DNA of 32,266 nucleotides, from positions 1-32,266 of the forward strand of contig JAKOWJ010000337.1 in assembly GCA_029781595.1 (NCBI GenBank), in the 5' to 3' direction. Source of the stretch: Pseudomonadota bacterium. GTDB lineage: Bacteria; Pseudomonadota; Gammaproteobacteria; Burkholderiales; Usitatibacteraceae. Below, one piece after another: positions 1 to 13,954 of this stretch; position 1 is the first letter of the stretch, and the number at the start of each line of letters is the position of its first letter. A program made the position numbers and the translations under genes. The notes beneath the pieces were generated by a model. That model saw only the letters and a list, made by a program, of their open reading frames with translations. It was not told the DNA's origin and made no database searches.

Positions 1-527
1 CGGTGCAGCAGGTCGGGCCGCGAGTAGAGCATCGACTTCACGAGGCGGAAGTCGTCGCTGCCGCCGCCCTCGACCATGTAGCAGGCGAGCGTGAAGGGGC
101 TGCCGGAGAAGCCGATGAGCGGCACGCGCCCGTCGAGCGTGCGGCGGATGAGCGAGACGGCGTCGAACACGTAGCGCAGCGAGTCGAGGTCCGCGGCCGC
201 CAGGCGCCGCACGTCCTCCTCGGTGCGCACGGCGCGCTCGAACTTCGGGCCCTCGCCCTCGGCGAAGTACAGGCCCAGGCCCATCGCGTCGGGCACGGTG
301 AGGATGTCGGAGAAGAGGATCGCCGCGTCGAGCGCGAAGCGATCCAGCGGCTGCATCGTCACCTCGCAGGCGAGCTCGGGGCTCTTGGCCAGGGCGAGGA
401 AGCTGCCGGCGCGCCTGCGCGTGGCGTTGTACTCCGGGAGGTAGCGGCCCGCCTGGCGCATGATCCAGACGGGGGTGCGGTCGACGGGCTGGCGAAGCAG
501 GGCCCTGAGGAAGTTGTCGTTCTTCAT
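1..527 (-). CDS. hemE: Uroporphyrinogen decarboxylase, N-terminal half (cut by window edge)
   Basis: This enzyme decarboxylates the four acetate side chains of uroporphyrinogen III to give coproporphyrinogen III in cytoplasmic heme synthesis. The protein starts [20 protein letters not shown] and carries the family signature [13 protein letters not shown] at about residues 21-33. The second signature, [12 protein letters not shown], lies near the end of what is visible. Only 175 codons are present; the family is usually about 350 residues, so roughly half lies beyond the left edge. The ATG at 525-527 fits the normal family N-terminus, but its ribosome binding site is weak. It lies 92 bases downstream of gltD on the same strand, with a terminator hairpin between them, so it may have its own promoter or depend on read-through. 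Confidence 0.95.
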   Translation of the reverse strand, partial: MKNDNFLRALLRQPVDRTPVWIMRQAGRYLPEYNATRRRAGSFLALAKSPELACEVTMQPLDRFALDAAILFSDILTVPDAMGLGLYFAEGEGPKFERAVRTEEDVRRLAAADLDSLRYVFDAVSLIRRTLDGRVPLIGFSGSPFTLACYMVEGGGSDDFRLVKSMLYSRPDLLH

Positions 528-566
528 GGGGGGCGATTCTCTCACGGCGGGCGCCCCGCGCCCCCG

Positions 567-597
567 GAAAACGCAACGCCGCCCCGGGGGGCGGCGT
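567..597 (-). terminator. Rho-independent terminator after gltD
   Basis: The arms ACGCCGCCCC and GGGGCGGCGT form a 10-bp GC-rich stem at 576-597. Read on the minus strand it is followed by TTGCGTTTT (567-575). This is the right shape and orientation to end the gltBD transcript before hemE. Confidence 0.7.
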
Positions 598-619
598 CGT
601 CGCGGGCCGCGGGCGGTGA

Positions 620-2065
<1,446 letters not shown>

Positions 2066-2124
2066 GCTCTCGTCTCGGGCCCCCTCGCGGGGAGGGGGCG
2101 GGTGGGGTTGTCGGGGGCGGGCCG

Positions 2125-6777
<4,653 letters not shown>

Positions 6778-7104
6778 AGCGGGTTCCTTTCTGCGAATCA
6801 CCCTCTGGCGGAGGGCGGATGTTACGGTCGGACGGTCCATCGCTTCGAGGCGGCCTCTTGGGCCCGGTCGCCTGGCCGTGCGGGCTTCTGGCCCGGGGGG
6901 CGGACCGCCGGCGCCGGCCGGGGCCGGGCCGCGGGGCGGCGAGTCGTGCGCGACCGATCATGATAGCGCCGGGGATAGTGCACCGCAACAAACCCCCCGG
7001 GGTGCCGCGAGGGTTTCGCGACCCGCGGGCGGGCCATGTGCGTAGAATCGCGGAAAAACGCCGCGCCCCCGCCGGGCGCGCCCAGACCAGGGAAACGACC
7101 GACC
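6778..7104. other. Divergent intergenic region between gltB and lipoprotein A
   Basis: This 327-base gap separates the divergent gltB and lipoprotein A genes. It is mostly GC-rich filler with short self-complementary runs (for example GGGTTTCGCGACCC near 7012-7025). I see no small reading frame with a ribosome binding site. It holds the candidate gltB promoter listed separately. A TAGAAT box at 7043-7048 is a possible -10 for the lipoprotein gene, but no convincing -35 element lies at the right distance. Confidence 0.5.
6960..6988 (-). promoter_or_regulatory. Candidate sigma-70 promoter for gltBD
   Basis: On the minus strand TTGCGG (6983-6988) and TATCAT (6960-6965) are separated by 17 bases. 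The -10 matches the consensus at five of six positions and the -35 only at three. It would give gltB a leader of about 175 bases. This is pattern matching only. Confidence 0.35.
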
Positions 7105-8448
7105 GTGACCGCCATCCCCGCCCGCCCGACCGCGCTGATCGTCCGCGCCCTCGCCGCCTTCGCCTCCGCGCTCGCCCTCGCCTCCTGCGGCGGCGGCGGC
7201 GTCTCGGCCAATCCCTCGCCCATCGTCGACTCGGCGACGCTCAGCATCCTGCCGGGCTCGGCCGTGATGTACCCGGGCCTGCCGACCACCTTCGTGCTCT
7301 CGGGCGGCACGGGCGCCTACATCATCGCCTCGAGCAACCAGGCCGTGATCCCGGTGGCCGGCGGGGTGACGGGGCGCTCGGTCACGCTCGTGCCCAACCC
7401 GGTGACCGCCGACACCTCGGTCGTCCTCACGGTCCGCGACACGGGCTCGGCCGCGCCGGTGAGCGCGACGGTCACCGTGAAGCAGGGCACCCTGAACAAC
7501 GACCTCACCATCACGCCCAGCTCCACGCAGGACTCGAGCTGCAACCCCGCCATCTGCTCCGGCGGCGACGCGACCGTGAAGGTGACGGTCTCCCAGGGCG
7601 GCATCCCGCTCGCCGCGCGCGGCGTGCGCTTCGAGGCCGTCACGGGCGACTACCGCTTCATCACCACGCCCACCGGGGTGGTGCCGGAGGTGCTCTCCAC
7701 CTTCGTCGACGTGGCCACGGACGAGACGGGCGTCGCGCGCGCGCGCATCCGCGTGACGGCGCTGGCGCCCAACCAGACGGCGCTGGTGCGCGTGACGGAC
7801 CTCGCGACCGGTGCCTGGCGCGAGGCGGCCTTCCCCATCGTGCAGTACACGGGCAACACCCCGGCCTACTTCGTGCTGCCCTCCAGCCTGGAGTTCACGG
7901 GCGCCTACAAGGGCGTGTGCCCGTCCAACTACGGCGCCGACGTGTCCATCTTCGGCGGCACGCCGCCCTACAACGTCTCGGGCGGCAGCTCGGCCTTCTT
8001 CGTGAGCCCGTCCGTGGTCACCACCAACGGCGGCAAGTTCACGGTGGTGCTGCCCACCCTGGGCTCCTGCGGCTCCAGCGTCATCGGCGTGACGGACGCC
8101 GTGGGCCGCACGGTCTCGGTCTCGGTCACCACCAAGGAAGGCACGGCGGACGCCCCGGCGCCGGCCGTCACGCTCAACCCCACCGCGCTCACCGTGCGCT
8201 GCGGGCAGAACGCCTCTTTCGTGGTGGTGGGCGGCGATTCGGCGGCAGTGCTGTCGGCGTCGACCGATCACCCCCGCATCGTGGTCACATCATCGGGACG
8301 CGCATTTACGGTCACGCGACTGAACGCGGACGGCGGGGTGACCTACCCGGCCACCTCGCGGATTACCGTGACCGACGGGGCCACCGCGGCCTCGCTCACC
8401 GTGAGCATCGTGGACGCCCTGGGCGTCGCGGCCACCACCTGCCCGTGA
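7105..8448 (+). CDS. Tandem lipoprotein A, unknown function
   Basis: A 447-residue predicted lipoprotein that I cannot assign to a named family. The signal peptide ends in a lipobox, LALASC, with lipidated C28 followed by GGGG; the +2 residue is Gly, which by the Lol rule favours the outer membrane. The mature protein is rich in Thr, Val, Ser and Gly and reads as three or four beta-sandwich segments, with repeated phrases such as FGGTPPYNVSGG and SRITVTDGA. Six further cysteines occur in collinear pairs, the last being the penultimate residue (TTCP end). The start is GTG at 7105: it has AGGGAAA about 10 bases upstream and gives a proper signal peptide, whereas an upstream ATG at 7036 would add a long non-signal leader. 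It is paralogous along its whole length to the next gene. An adhesin or surface structural role is possible but unproven. Confidence 0.85.
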   Translation: MTAIPARPTALIVRALAAFASALALASCGGGGVSANPSPIVDSATLSILPGSAVMYPGLPTTFVLSGGTGAYIIASSNQAVIPVAGGVTGRSVTLVPNPVTADTSVVLTVRDTGSAAPVSATVTVKQGTLNNDLTITPSSTQDSSCNPAICSGGDATVKVTVSQGGIPLAARGVRFEAVTGDYRFITTPTGVVPEVLSTFVDVATDETGVARARIRVTALAPNQTALVRVTDLATGAWREAAFPIVQYTGNTPAYFVLPSSLEFTGAYKGVCPSNYGADVSIFGGTPPYNVSGGSSAFFVSPSVVTTNGGKFTVVLPTLGSCGSSVIGVTDAVGRTVSVSVTTKEGTADAPAPAVTLNPTALTVRCGQNASFVVVGGDSAAVLSASTDHPRIVVTSSGRAFTVTRLNADGGVTYPATSRITVTDGATAASLTVSIVDALGVAATTCP

Positions 8449-8470
8449 CGAGCCCCCTGCGGACCGCCGC

Positions 8471-8495
8471 GGGGCTGCTGCAATGCAGCAACCCC
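8471..8495 (+). terminator. Hairpin after lipoprotein A, possible terminator
   Basis: GGGG-C-TGCTGCA and TGCAGCA-A-CCCC form an interrupted inverted repeat 22 bases after the stop codon. There is no T-run behind it, so a role in termination or mRNA stability is uncertain. Confidence 0.4.
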
Positions 8496-8530
8496 GGGCG
8501 GGCAGGCGCGCGCGGCCTGCCGAAAACTCC

Positions 8531-8561
8531 GCTTGCAAGCAACTGCAAGTTGCGCTTTAAT
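8531..8561 (+). promoter_or_regulatory. Candidate promoter with overlapping inverted repeats for lipoprotein B
   Basis: TTGCAA (8533-8538) and TTTAAT (8556-8561) are spaced 17 bases apart, a fair sigma-70 pair in an unusually AT-rich patch. The perfect palindrome GCTTGCAAGC (8531-8540) overlaps the -35. A second inverted repeat, GCAACT-GCA-AGTTGC (8539-8553), fills the spacer, the kind of place where a repressor would bind. The leader to the GTG at 8630 would be about 62 bases. Confidence 0.5.
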
Positions 8562-8629
8562 AATCTTCGATAACCCGCTAATTTTTTACGAATTCTGCCG
8601 GCGGGGCCCAGCAAAAAGGGGAAACCATC

Positions 8630-9967
8630 GTGAATTTCGACCCGCTGCGTCGCCTGCAATCCGCGCTGTCCGCCGTCGCCCTGGCGACCGCGGCGCTCGT
8701 ACTCTCCTCCTGCGGTGGCGGTGGCGCGAGCTCCTCGCCCGGCTCCGTGGGCAACCTGCAACTGCTCCCGGGCACCTCGTCGCTGTACGCCGGCGTGCCC
8801 TACACCTTCAACATCGTGGGCGGCCGCGCGCCGTACCTGGTGACCTCCAGCGAGCCCACGCTGGTCGAGCTGGGCTTCACCACGAGCAGCAACACCTTCC
8901 AGGTGCTCCCGCGCAACCCCGGCGTCGTCGACGTGGGCCTGGACCCGAACGAGGTCCCGCGCCGCACGGTGAACATCGAGGTGCGCGACAGCAACGGCGC
9001 GGCGATCTCCAACGCCTACAACGTGCTGCAGAACTTCTTCACGGGCTACCAGGAGAGCTATACCAGCACCTGCTCGGCTCCCAGCTCGGGCGCCGCGCCG
9101 CAGGCCTGCTCGGGGACGGACTCGCTGATCAACCTCTTCCCGATCTCCAACGGCACGCTCTACGGCAACCGCGAGCTCCAGTTCACGAAGGTGCGCGGCG
9201 ACTTCCAGTTCGTGGTCGAGGACCCGAACGCCACGCCCCAGCTCGTCGACCAGATCCGCCGCACCACCGACCACCTCGGCGGGATCCGGCAGCGCCTGCG
9301 CGTGACCAACGCGGCGCCCACGCAGCTCGCGACGTACCAGATCACCGACATCGTGTCGGGGGCCTCGACGATGGCGGTCTTCCTCATCGTGCAGCAGGCG
9401 CCCGTCGACACGATCACCGTCGTGCCGAGCACGCTCACCTTCGCCGGCGCGCTCAATACCCAGTGCGGCACGGGCAGCTCCGACGTGTTCGTGTTCGGCG
9501 GCACTCCGCCCTACACGATCAACGCGCCGGCCGGCATCTCGGTCTCGCCGACGACGCTCTCGTCCTCCGGCAGCAAGTTCACCGTGACGGCCCTGTCCAC
9601 CTCGCCGCCCTGCCAGACCGGCGGCTCCGTGGTGATCACCGACAGCAAGGGCGCGGCCTCCGCGGTCGACGTGACCATCAGCGCCGGCAGCGGCACGCCG
9701 CCCACGCTCACGGCCTCGCCCACCACGGTGGCGAACCTCGCCTGCGGCGCCACCGCGCAGGTCACGCTCATCGGCGGCGCCGGCGGCCTGTCGACCACCT
9801 CGTCGCACCCGCGCATCTTCGCGACGCCGTCGGCCGGCACGCTCACCATCACGCGCCAGAACGGCGACGGGGTGACGGTGTACCCGACCTCGGGCACGAT
9901 CACCGTCACGGACGGCACGACGATCGTCACCGTGACGATCACCGCCACGCCGGCCAACTGCCCATAG
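8630..9967 (+). CDS. Tandem lipoprotein B, unknown function
   Basis: A 445-residue predicted lipoprotein, paralogous to its upstream neighbour. Both have the lipid cysteine at residue 28, the sequence SCGGGG, and matching phrases: LQLLPGTSSLYAGVPYTF here against LSILPGSAVMYPGLPTTF there, FGGTPPYTI, SSHPRIFATPS, and a C-terminal VYPTSGTITVTDG ending in NCP. The six non-lipid cysteines fall in the same order (STC...AC, TQC...PPC, LAC...NCP), suggesting three disulfides in beta-rich domains. The GTG at 8630 has AGGGGA about 9 bases upstream. A strong terminator follows. The copies are well diverged, so the duplication is not recent. No catalytic motif is visible; an Ig-like surface role is only inference. 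Confidence 0.85.
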   Translation: MNFDPLRRLQSALSAVALATAALVLSSCGGGGASSSPGSVGNLQLLPGTSSLYAGVPYTFNIVGGRAPYLVTSSEPTLVELGFTTSSNTFQVLPRNPGVVDVGLDPNEVPRRTVNIEVRDSNGAAISNAYNVLQNFFTGYQESYTSTCSAPSSGAAPQACSGTDSLINLFPISNGTLYGNRELQFTKVRGDFQFVVEDPNATPQLVDQIRRTTDHLGGIRQRLRVTNAAPTQLATYQITDIVSGASTMAVFLIVQQAPVDTITVVPSTLTFAGALNTQCGTGSSDVFVFGGTPPYTINAPAGISVSPTTLSSSGSKFTVTALSTSPPCQTGGSVVITDSKGAASAVDVTISAGSGTPPTLTASPTTVANLACGATAQVTLIGGAGGLSTTSSHPRIFATPSAGTLTITRQNGDGVTVYPTSGTITVTDGTTIVTVTITATPANCP

Positions 9968-9988
9968 CGCAGCCGAACCAGCCTCGCG

Positions 9989-10022
9989 AAAACGGGCATC
10001 TCTCGGGATGCCCGTTTCGTTT
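9989..10022 (+). terminator. Rho-independent terminator after lipoprotein B
   Basis: AAACGGGCAT (9990-9999) and ATGCCCGTTT (10008-10017) form a perfect 10-bp stem with an 8-base loop, followed by CGTTT. It is preceded by A's and followed by T's, so it could act in both directions. Its right arm contains the ATG at 10008 that could be read as the start of the next gene. Confidence 0.8.
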
Positions 10023-10028
10023 CCAGCC

Positions 10029-10940
10029 GTGGACCGCGCGTCCCCTCCCGTCGCCCACGCCGTCGTCACCGGCGCGGGCGGATTCGTCGGCCGGGCCTTC
10101 GCCGATCTCGTGGGCGAGCACCGCAGCATCCCGCTCTCCGGCTCGGACTGGCGCGAGGCGATCGCCGAGGCCGACTTCCGCGGTGCCACGGTCGTGCACC
10201 TGGCGGCGCGGGCGCACGGGCCCGAGGCCTCGGAAGGCCAGTTCGACCGCGACAACCGCGAGAAGACCCTCGCCCTCGCCGAGGCCGCGTGCCGGGGCGG
10301 GGCCGCGCGCTTCGTCTTCGCGAGCACGGTGAAGGTGCACGGCGAGGAGACCGCGGGCGAGCCCTTCCGGGCCGATTCGCCGGCCGCGCCCGCGGATGCC
10401 TACGCCCTGTCCAAGTGGCGCGCCGAGGAGGACCTTCGCGCGCTCGCGGCGCGGGAGGGCCTGGCGCTGGCCGTCGTGCGCTTCCCGCTCGCCTACGGGC
10501 CGGGCGTGCGCAACAACTTCCGCGACCTCATCGGCCTTGCGGACTCCGGGGCGTGGCTGCCCTTCGCCGCCATCGCCAACCGGCGAAGCCTCGTGCACGT
10601 GCGAGACCTCGCGAGCGCGCTCGCGATCGCCTGCACCCACCCGGCGGCGCCCGGGCGCGCGTTCATCGCCGCCCACCCGGAACCGGTGTCGACGCCGGGC
10701 CTGGTGGGCGCGCTCCGCGAGGGCCTGGGCCGCCCGCGGCGCCTGTTTGCCGTGCCGGCGGCGGTGCTCGAGGGCGCGGCGGCGGTGGCGGGGATCGGCG
10801 CCCGCATGCGCCGCCTCACGCGCTCGCTCGAGGCCGACCCGGGCCCGCTGGTGGGCGAGCTGGGCTGGCGGCCGGCGCTGCCGCTGGCCGAGGGCCTTCG
10901 CGACACCCTGGCGTGGTGGCGCGGGCCGGGGCGGGCATGA
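10029..10940 (+). CDS. NAD-dependent epimerase/dehydratase (WbpV/GalE-like)
   Basis: An extended short-chain dehydrogenase of about 303 residues, probably acting on a UDP-linked sugar for surface glycan synthesis. The NAD-binding motif TGAGGFVG lies near the N-terminus. The catalytic Ser is in FASTVKVHG and the Tyr/Lys pair in YALSK. The family length is about 310-330. Start choice is uncertain: the ATG at 10008 lies inside the preceding terminator stem, while the GTG at 10029 sits just past it and is closer to the usual family N-terminus; neither has a good ribosome binding site. The stop overlaps an ATG in the arrangement ATGA (10937-10940), suggesting coupling to the glycan initiator gene downstream. 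The order epimerase, WbpL-like, WbpM-like matches the end of Pseudomonas O-antigen loci. The exact sugar cannot be told. Confidence 0.85.
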   Translation: MDRASPPVAHAVVTGAGGFVGRAFADLVGEHRSIPLSGSDWREAIAEADFRGATVVHLAARAHGPEASEGQFDRDNREKTLALAEAACRGGAARFVFASTVKVHGEETAGEPFRADSPAAPADAYALSKWRAEEDLRALAAREGLALAVVRFPLAYGPGVRNNFRDLIGLADSGAWLPFAAIANRRSLVHVRDLASALAIACTHPAAPGRAFIAAHPEPVSTPGLVGALREGLGRPRRLFAVPAAVLEGAAAVAGIGARMRRLTRSLEADPGPLVGELGWRPALPLAEGLRDTLAWWRGPGRA

Positions 10941-10992
10941 GCGCGCCGCGGCCGCGCTGCCGGCGGCCATCGCCTTCGGCGCCATCGCGGCG
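10937..10992 (+). other. Probable N-terminal codons of the glycan initiator gene, out of frame
   Basis: The ATG at 10937 overlaps the epimerase stop codon (ATGA), the usual position for a coupled start, but it is in a different frame from the downstream gene. In the downstream frame this stretch reads ERAAAALPAAIAFGAIAA, which looks like the missing first membrane helix, yet it offers no ATG, GTG or TTG. From 10937 to the stop is 1019 bases, one short of a whole number of codons. A single missing base in the run of GCGCCGCGGCCG is the simplest explanation; a CTG start at 10957 is the alternative. Confidence 0.5.
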
Positions 10993-11955
10993 ATGCGCGC
11001 GAGCCCGCTGGCCGCGCGCATCGTCGACCGGCCCAACGAGCGCTCGCTGCACGCCGCCCCCACGCCGCGCATCGGCGGCATCGGCGTCGCGCTGGGCGCG
11101 CTGCCCTTCGTCGCGACGCTGGGGCCCTCGCCTGCGGGCTGGATCGCGGCCGCGGCCGCCGTGCTCGCCGCCGTCTCCGTGGTCGACGACATGCGCGGTC
11201 TGCCGGCCGGGGCGCGTCTCGCGGCTCACGTCGCCGCGGCCACGCTCGCCGTCGCGGTGTGCTGGCCGGCCGGCGGCGCGCCGGATGCCGTGGCGCTCCT
11301 CGTCGCCGCCGCCGCGGTCGCGGGCATCGCGTGGATGGCCAATCTCTACAACTTCATGGACGGCGCCGACGGGCTGGCGGGCGGCATGGCGGTCATCGGC
11401 TTCGGGGCCCTCGCGTGGGCCGCGCAGCGCTCGGGAGATGCCGCGCTGGCCCAGGCCTGCGTGGCGGTGGCCGGTGCGGCCGCCGGCTTCCTCGCCTTCA
11501 ACCTGCCGCCCGCGCGCGTGTTCCTGGGCGACGCGGGCTCCGTCCCCCTGGGCTTCCTCGCCGGTGCCCTCGGCTGGCTGGGCGTGGCGCGCGGCGCGTG
11601 GCCCGCGTGGCTCCCGCTGCTCGTCTTCTCGCCCTTCGTCGTCGACGCCACGGTGACTCTCTCGCGCCGCGTGCTGGCCGGCGAGGACCTCCTGCGCGCG
11701 CACCGCACGCACTACTACCAGCGCCTGGTGCTGGGCGGCTGGAGCCACGCACGCCTGGCCGCCGCGGCGTGGGCCCTCATGGCCGCCGCGGCCGCGAGCG
11801 CCCTGGTGGCGCAGGCGCGGCAGGCCGCGGGACAGGCGACTATAATCGCCGGCTGGGCGCTGGCCTACGCCCTGCTCCTCGCCTGGGTCGACCGGCACCA
11901 TCCGCGTCGGCGCGCGAGAGGCGAAGCGGCCGAAACCCCCGGGAAACGGCGGTGA
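10993..11955 (+). CDS. WbpL/WecA-type polyprenyl-phosphate sugar-1-phosphate transferase
   Basis: A glycosyltransferase family 4 integral membrane enzyme. It starts glycan chains by moving a sugar-1-phosphate (probably an N-acetylated hexosamine) from UDP to undecaprenyl phosphate at the cytoplasmic membrane. Counting from the ATG at 10993, visible motifs are PRIGGIG, the Asp pair in VVDDMRGL (D65, D66), NFMDGADGLAGG (D123, D126), FLGDAGS (D180) and the C-terminal HRTHYYQRL loop (H237, H240) typical of WbpL. The rest is a series of hydrophobic helices. This in-frame ATG gives 320 residues and lacks the usual first helix, so the true gene almost certainly begins near 10937 (see the separate entry). 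It is followed by the WbpM-like gene 61 bases downstream. Confidence 0.88.
   Translation: MRASPLAARIVDRPNERSLHAAPTPRIGGIGVALGALPFVATLGPSPAGWIAAAAAVLAAVSVVDDMRGLPAGARLAAHVAAATLAVAVCWPAGGAPDAVALLVAAAAVAGIAWMANLYNFMDGADGLAGGMAVIGFGALAWAAQRSGDAALAQACVAVAGAAAGFLAFNLPPARVFLGDAGSVPLGFLAGALGWLGVARGAWPAWLPLLVFSPFVVDATVTLSRRVLAGEDLLRAHRTHYYQRLVLGGWSHARLAAAAWALMAAAAASALVAQARQAAGQATIIAGWALAYALLLAWVDRHHPRRRARGEAAETPGKRR
11841..11846 (+). promoter_or_regulatory. Intragenic TATAAT, possible -10 for the WbpM-like gene
   Basis: A perfect TATAAT lies inside the 3' end of the initiator gene, about 170 bases before the WbpM-like start. No recognisable -35 is at the right distance. A perfect -10 is uncommon at this GC content, but chance is possible. 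Confidence 0.2.
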
Positions 11956-12016
11956 GAGAAAAGAACAACCGCGCGCACACGCGCAACCACGAGCGCAGTC
12001 TCCGCGAGCCCACGCC

Positions 12017-13885
12017 ATGAAGCCCTTCGCCCTGGATACCCAGGCCCTCGTCGCCCTCGTGCACGACGCGGTCGCCCTGTCCCTCAGCTGGGTCCTCGCC
12101 TTCTCGCTGCTGCGCGTGCAGGGCTCGCCCGCGGTGCCGGGCGAGGTGACGGTGGCGCTGGTCGTGGCCATCCCGCTGCAGGGCCTGGTGAGCTACTTCT
12201 TCGGCGTGTACCAGGGCATCTGGCGCTACACGAGCCTGCCGGACGTGCAGCGAATCGTCTTCGGCGTGCTGGCGGGCACCGTCGCGGTGGCGCTCGCGCT
12301 CAACCTCACGGGCCTGGGCGAGGTGCTCACCTACCGCGAGTACGCGCTCTACCCGCTCATCCTCGTGTCCATCATGACGGGCTCGCGCATGGCGCTGCGC
12401 TCGTTCAAGGAGTGGAGCCTGTACGGCCGCGGCGGCGACGGCGTGCCCGTCGTGGTGCTCGGCGCCGGGGACGCGGCCGTGGGCCTGCTCAAGGAGCTCT
12501 CGCGCAGCCAGGAGTGGCGCGTGATGGGCCTGCTGGACGACGACGCGCAGAAGCGCGGGCGGCTGCTCCACGGCGTGCGCGTCATGGGGCCGCTGGACGA
12601 CCTGCCGCGCGTGGCCGCCCGCCTCAAGGTGCGCCACGCGATCATCGCCATGCCCTCGGTGCCCTACAAGGTGCGCCGGCGCGTGGTGGAGATCTGCAAG
12701 CGCGCGCGCGTGTCGGTGCTCACCGTGCCCTCGCTGGACAACGTCGCCGGCGGCAAGCTCGCCGCGCCGAAGATCCGCAAGGTGGCGGTGGAGGACCTCA
12801 TGAAGCGCGAGCCCGTCACGCTCGACGAGTCGGGCCTGCACGAGCTGCTCACGGGCAAGGTGGTGCTGGTGACGGGCGCGGGGGGCTCCATCGGCTCGGA
12901 GCTCTGCCGGCAGATCGCGCACTTCCAGCCCTCGATGCTGGTGCTCTTCGAGATGAACGAGTACGCGATGTACCGCGTCGACGGCGAGCTGCGCGAGGCC
13001 TACCCGGAGCTGCCGCTTGCGAGCGTGGTGGGCGACGTGAAGAACGCCCGGCGCGTCTCGCAGGTGATGCACCAGTACTCGCCCTCCATCGTCTTCCACG
13101 CGGCGGCCTACAAGCACGTGCCGCTCATGGAGGAGCTCAACTCCTGGGAGGCGGTGCAGAACAACGTCTGGGGCACCTACGTCGTGGCGCGCGCGGCCAT
13201 CGACTACGGCGCGAGCAAGTTCGTCTTCGTCTCCACCGACAAGGCGGTGAACCCCACCAACGTGATGGGCGCCACCAAGCGCCTGGCGGAGATGGTCTGC
13301 CAGGCGCTGCAGGCCGGCAGCGCCACGCGCTTCGAGATGGTGCGCTTCGGCAACGTGCTGGGCAGCGCCGGCAGCGTCATCCAGCGCTTCGAGGAGCAGA
13401 TCCACAAGGGCGGCCCCGTCACCGTCACGCACCCGGAGATGGTGCGCTACTTCATGTCCATCCCCGAGGCCGCGCAGCTCGTGCTGCAGGCCGGCTGCAT
13501 GGGCCTGGGCGGCGAGATCTTCGTGATGGACATGGGCGAGCCGGTGCGGATCGTCGACCTGGCGCGCGACATGATCCGCCTGTCGGAGCTCTCCGAGGAG
13601 GAGATCCGCATCGTCTACACGGGCCTGCGGCCCGGCGAGAAGCTCTTCGAGGAGCTGCTCGCGGACGACGAGCACACGCGCCCCACGCCGCACCCGAAGC
13701 TGCGCATCGCCAAGGCGCGCGACCCGCAGCCGCGCGAGTGGCTCGACGAGCTGCTCGTCTGGCTTGCGCAGGACCGCGTCTCGGCCGACGCCGAGGTGCG
13801 CCGCGACCTCAAGCGCTGGGTGCCGGAGTTCCAGTCGCAGGTGCGCCCCAAGCTCAAGGCGGTGACCGGCTCGCGCGCGGCCTAG
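12017..13885 (+). CDS. wbpM: WbpM/CapD-type UDP-N-acetylglucosamine 4,6-dehydratase
   Basis: A 622-residue inner-membrane nucleotide-sugar dehydratase of the long WbpM type, which makes a UDP-4-keto-6-deoxy-GlcNAc precursor for O-antigen or capsule sugars such as QuiNAc, FucNAc or bacillosamine. About four membrane segments fill residues 10-130. A first Rossmann-like domain follows (VVVLGAGDAAVG near 150), then the catalytic SDR domain with the NAD motif VLVTGAGGSIGSE near 285. The active-site triad is S406, M417 and K421 (STDKAVNPTN, then VMGATK): Met replaces the usual Tyr, as documented for large WbpM homologs. The C-terminal LRPGEKLFEELL is typical. The ATG at 12017 has only a weak ribosome binding site. 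It forms a module with the two upstream genes. Confidence 0.93.
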   Translation: MKPFALDTQALVALVHDAVALSLSWVLAFSLLRVQGSPAVPGEVTVALVVAIPLQGLVSYFFGVYQGIWRYTSLPDVQRIVFGVLAGTVAVALALNLTGLGEVLTYREYALYPLILVSIMTGSRMALRSFKEWSLYGRGGDGVPVVVLGAGDAAVGLLKELSRSQEWRVMGLLDDDAQKRGRLLHGVRVMGPLDDLPRVAARLKVRHAIIAMPSVPYKVRRRVVEICKRARVSVLTVPSLDNVAGGKLAAPKIRKVAVEDLMKREPVTLDESGLHELLTGKVVLVTGAGGSIGSELCRQIAHFQPSMLVLFEMNEYAMYRVDGELREAYPELPLASVVGDVKNARRVSQVMHQYSPSIVFHAAAYKHVPLMEELNSWEAVQNNVWGTYVVARAAIDYGASKFVFVSTDKAVNPTNVMGATKRLAEMVCQALQAGSATRFEMVRFGNVLGSAGSVIQRFEEQIHKGGPVTVTHPEMVRYFMSIPEAAQLVLQAGCMGLGGEIFVMDMGEPVRIVDLARDMIRLSELSEEEIRIVYTGLRPGEKLFEELLADDEHTRPTPHPKLRIAKARDPQPREWLDELLVWLAQDRVSADAEVRRDLKRWVPEFQSQVRPKLKAVTGSRAA

Positions 13886-13954
13886 GCGGCGCGCCGCCGC
13901 GGCGACCGGGAAGGGGGAGGGACCCGGCCGGCCGGCCGACTCCCGGGCTTTCGA

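Noticed and set aside
10396-10936. Upstream extension of the WbpL-like frame inside the epimerase gene.
   Set aside because: The sequence is the epimerase read in another frame; it is Arg/Ser/Ala-rich and not membrane-like.
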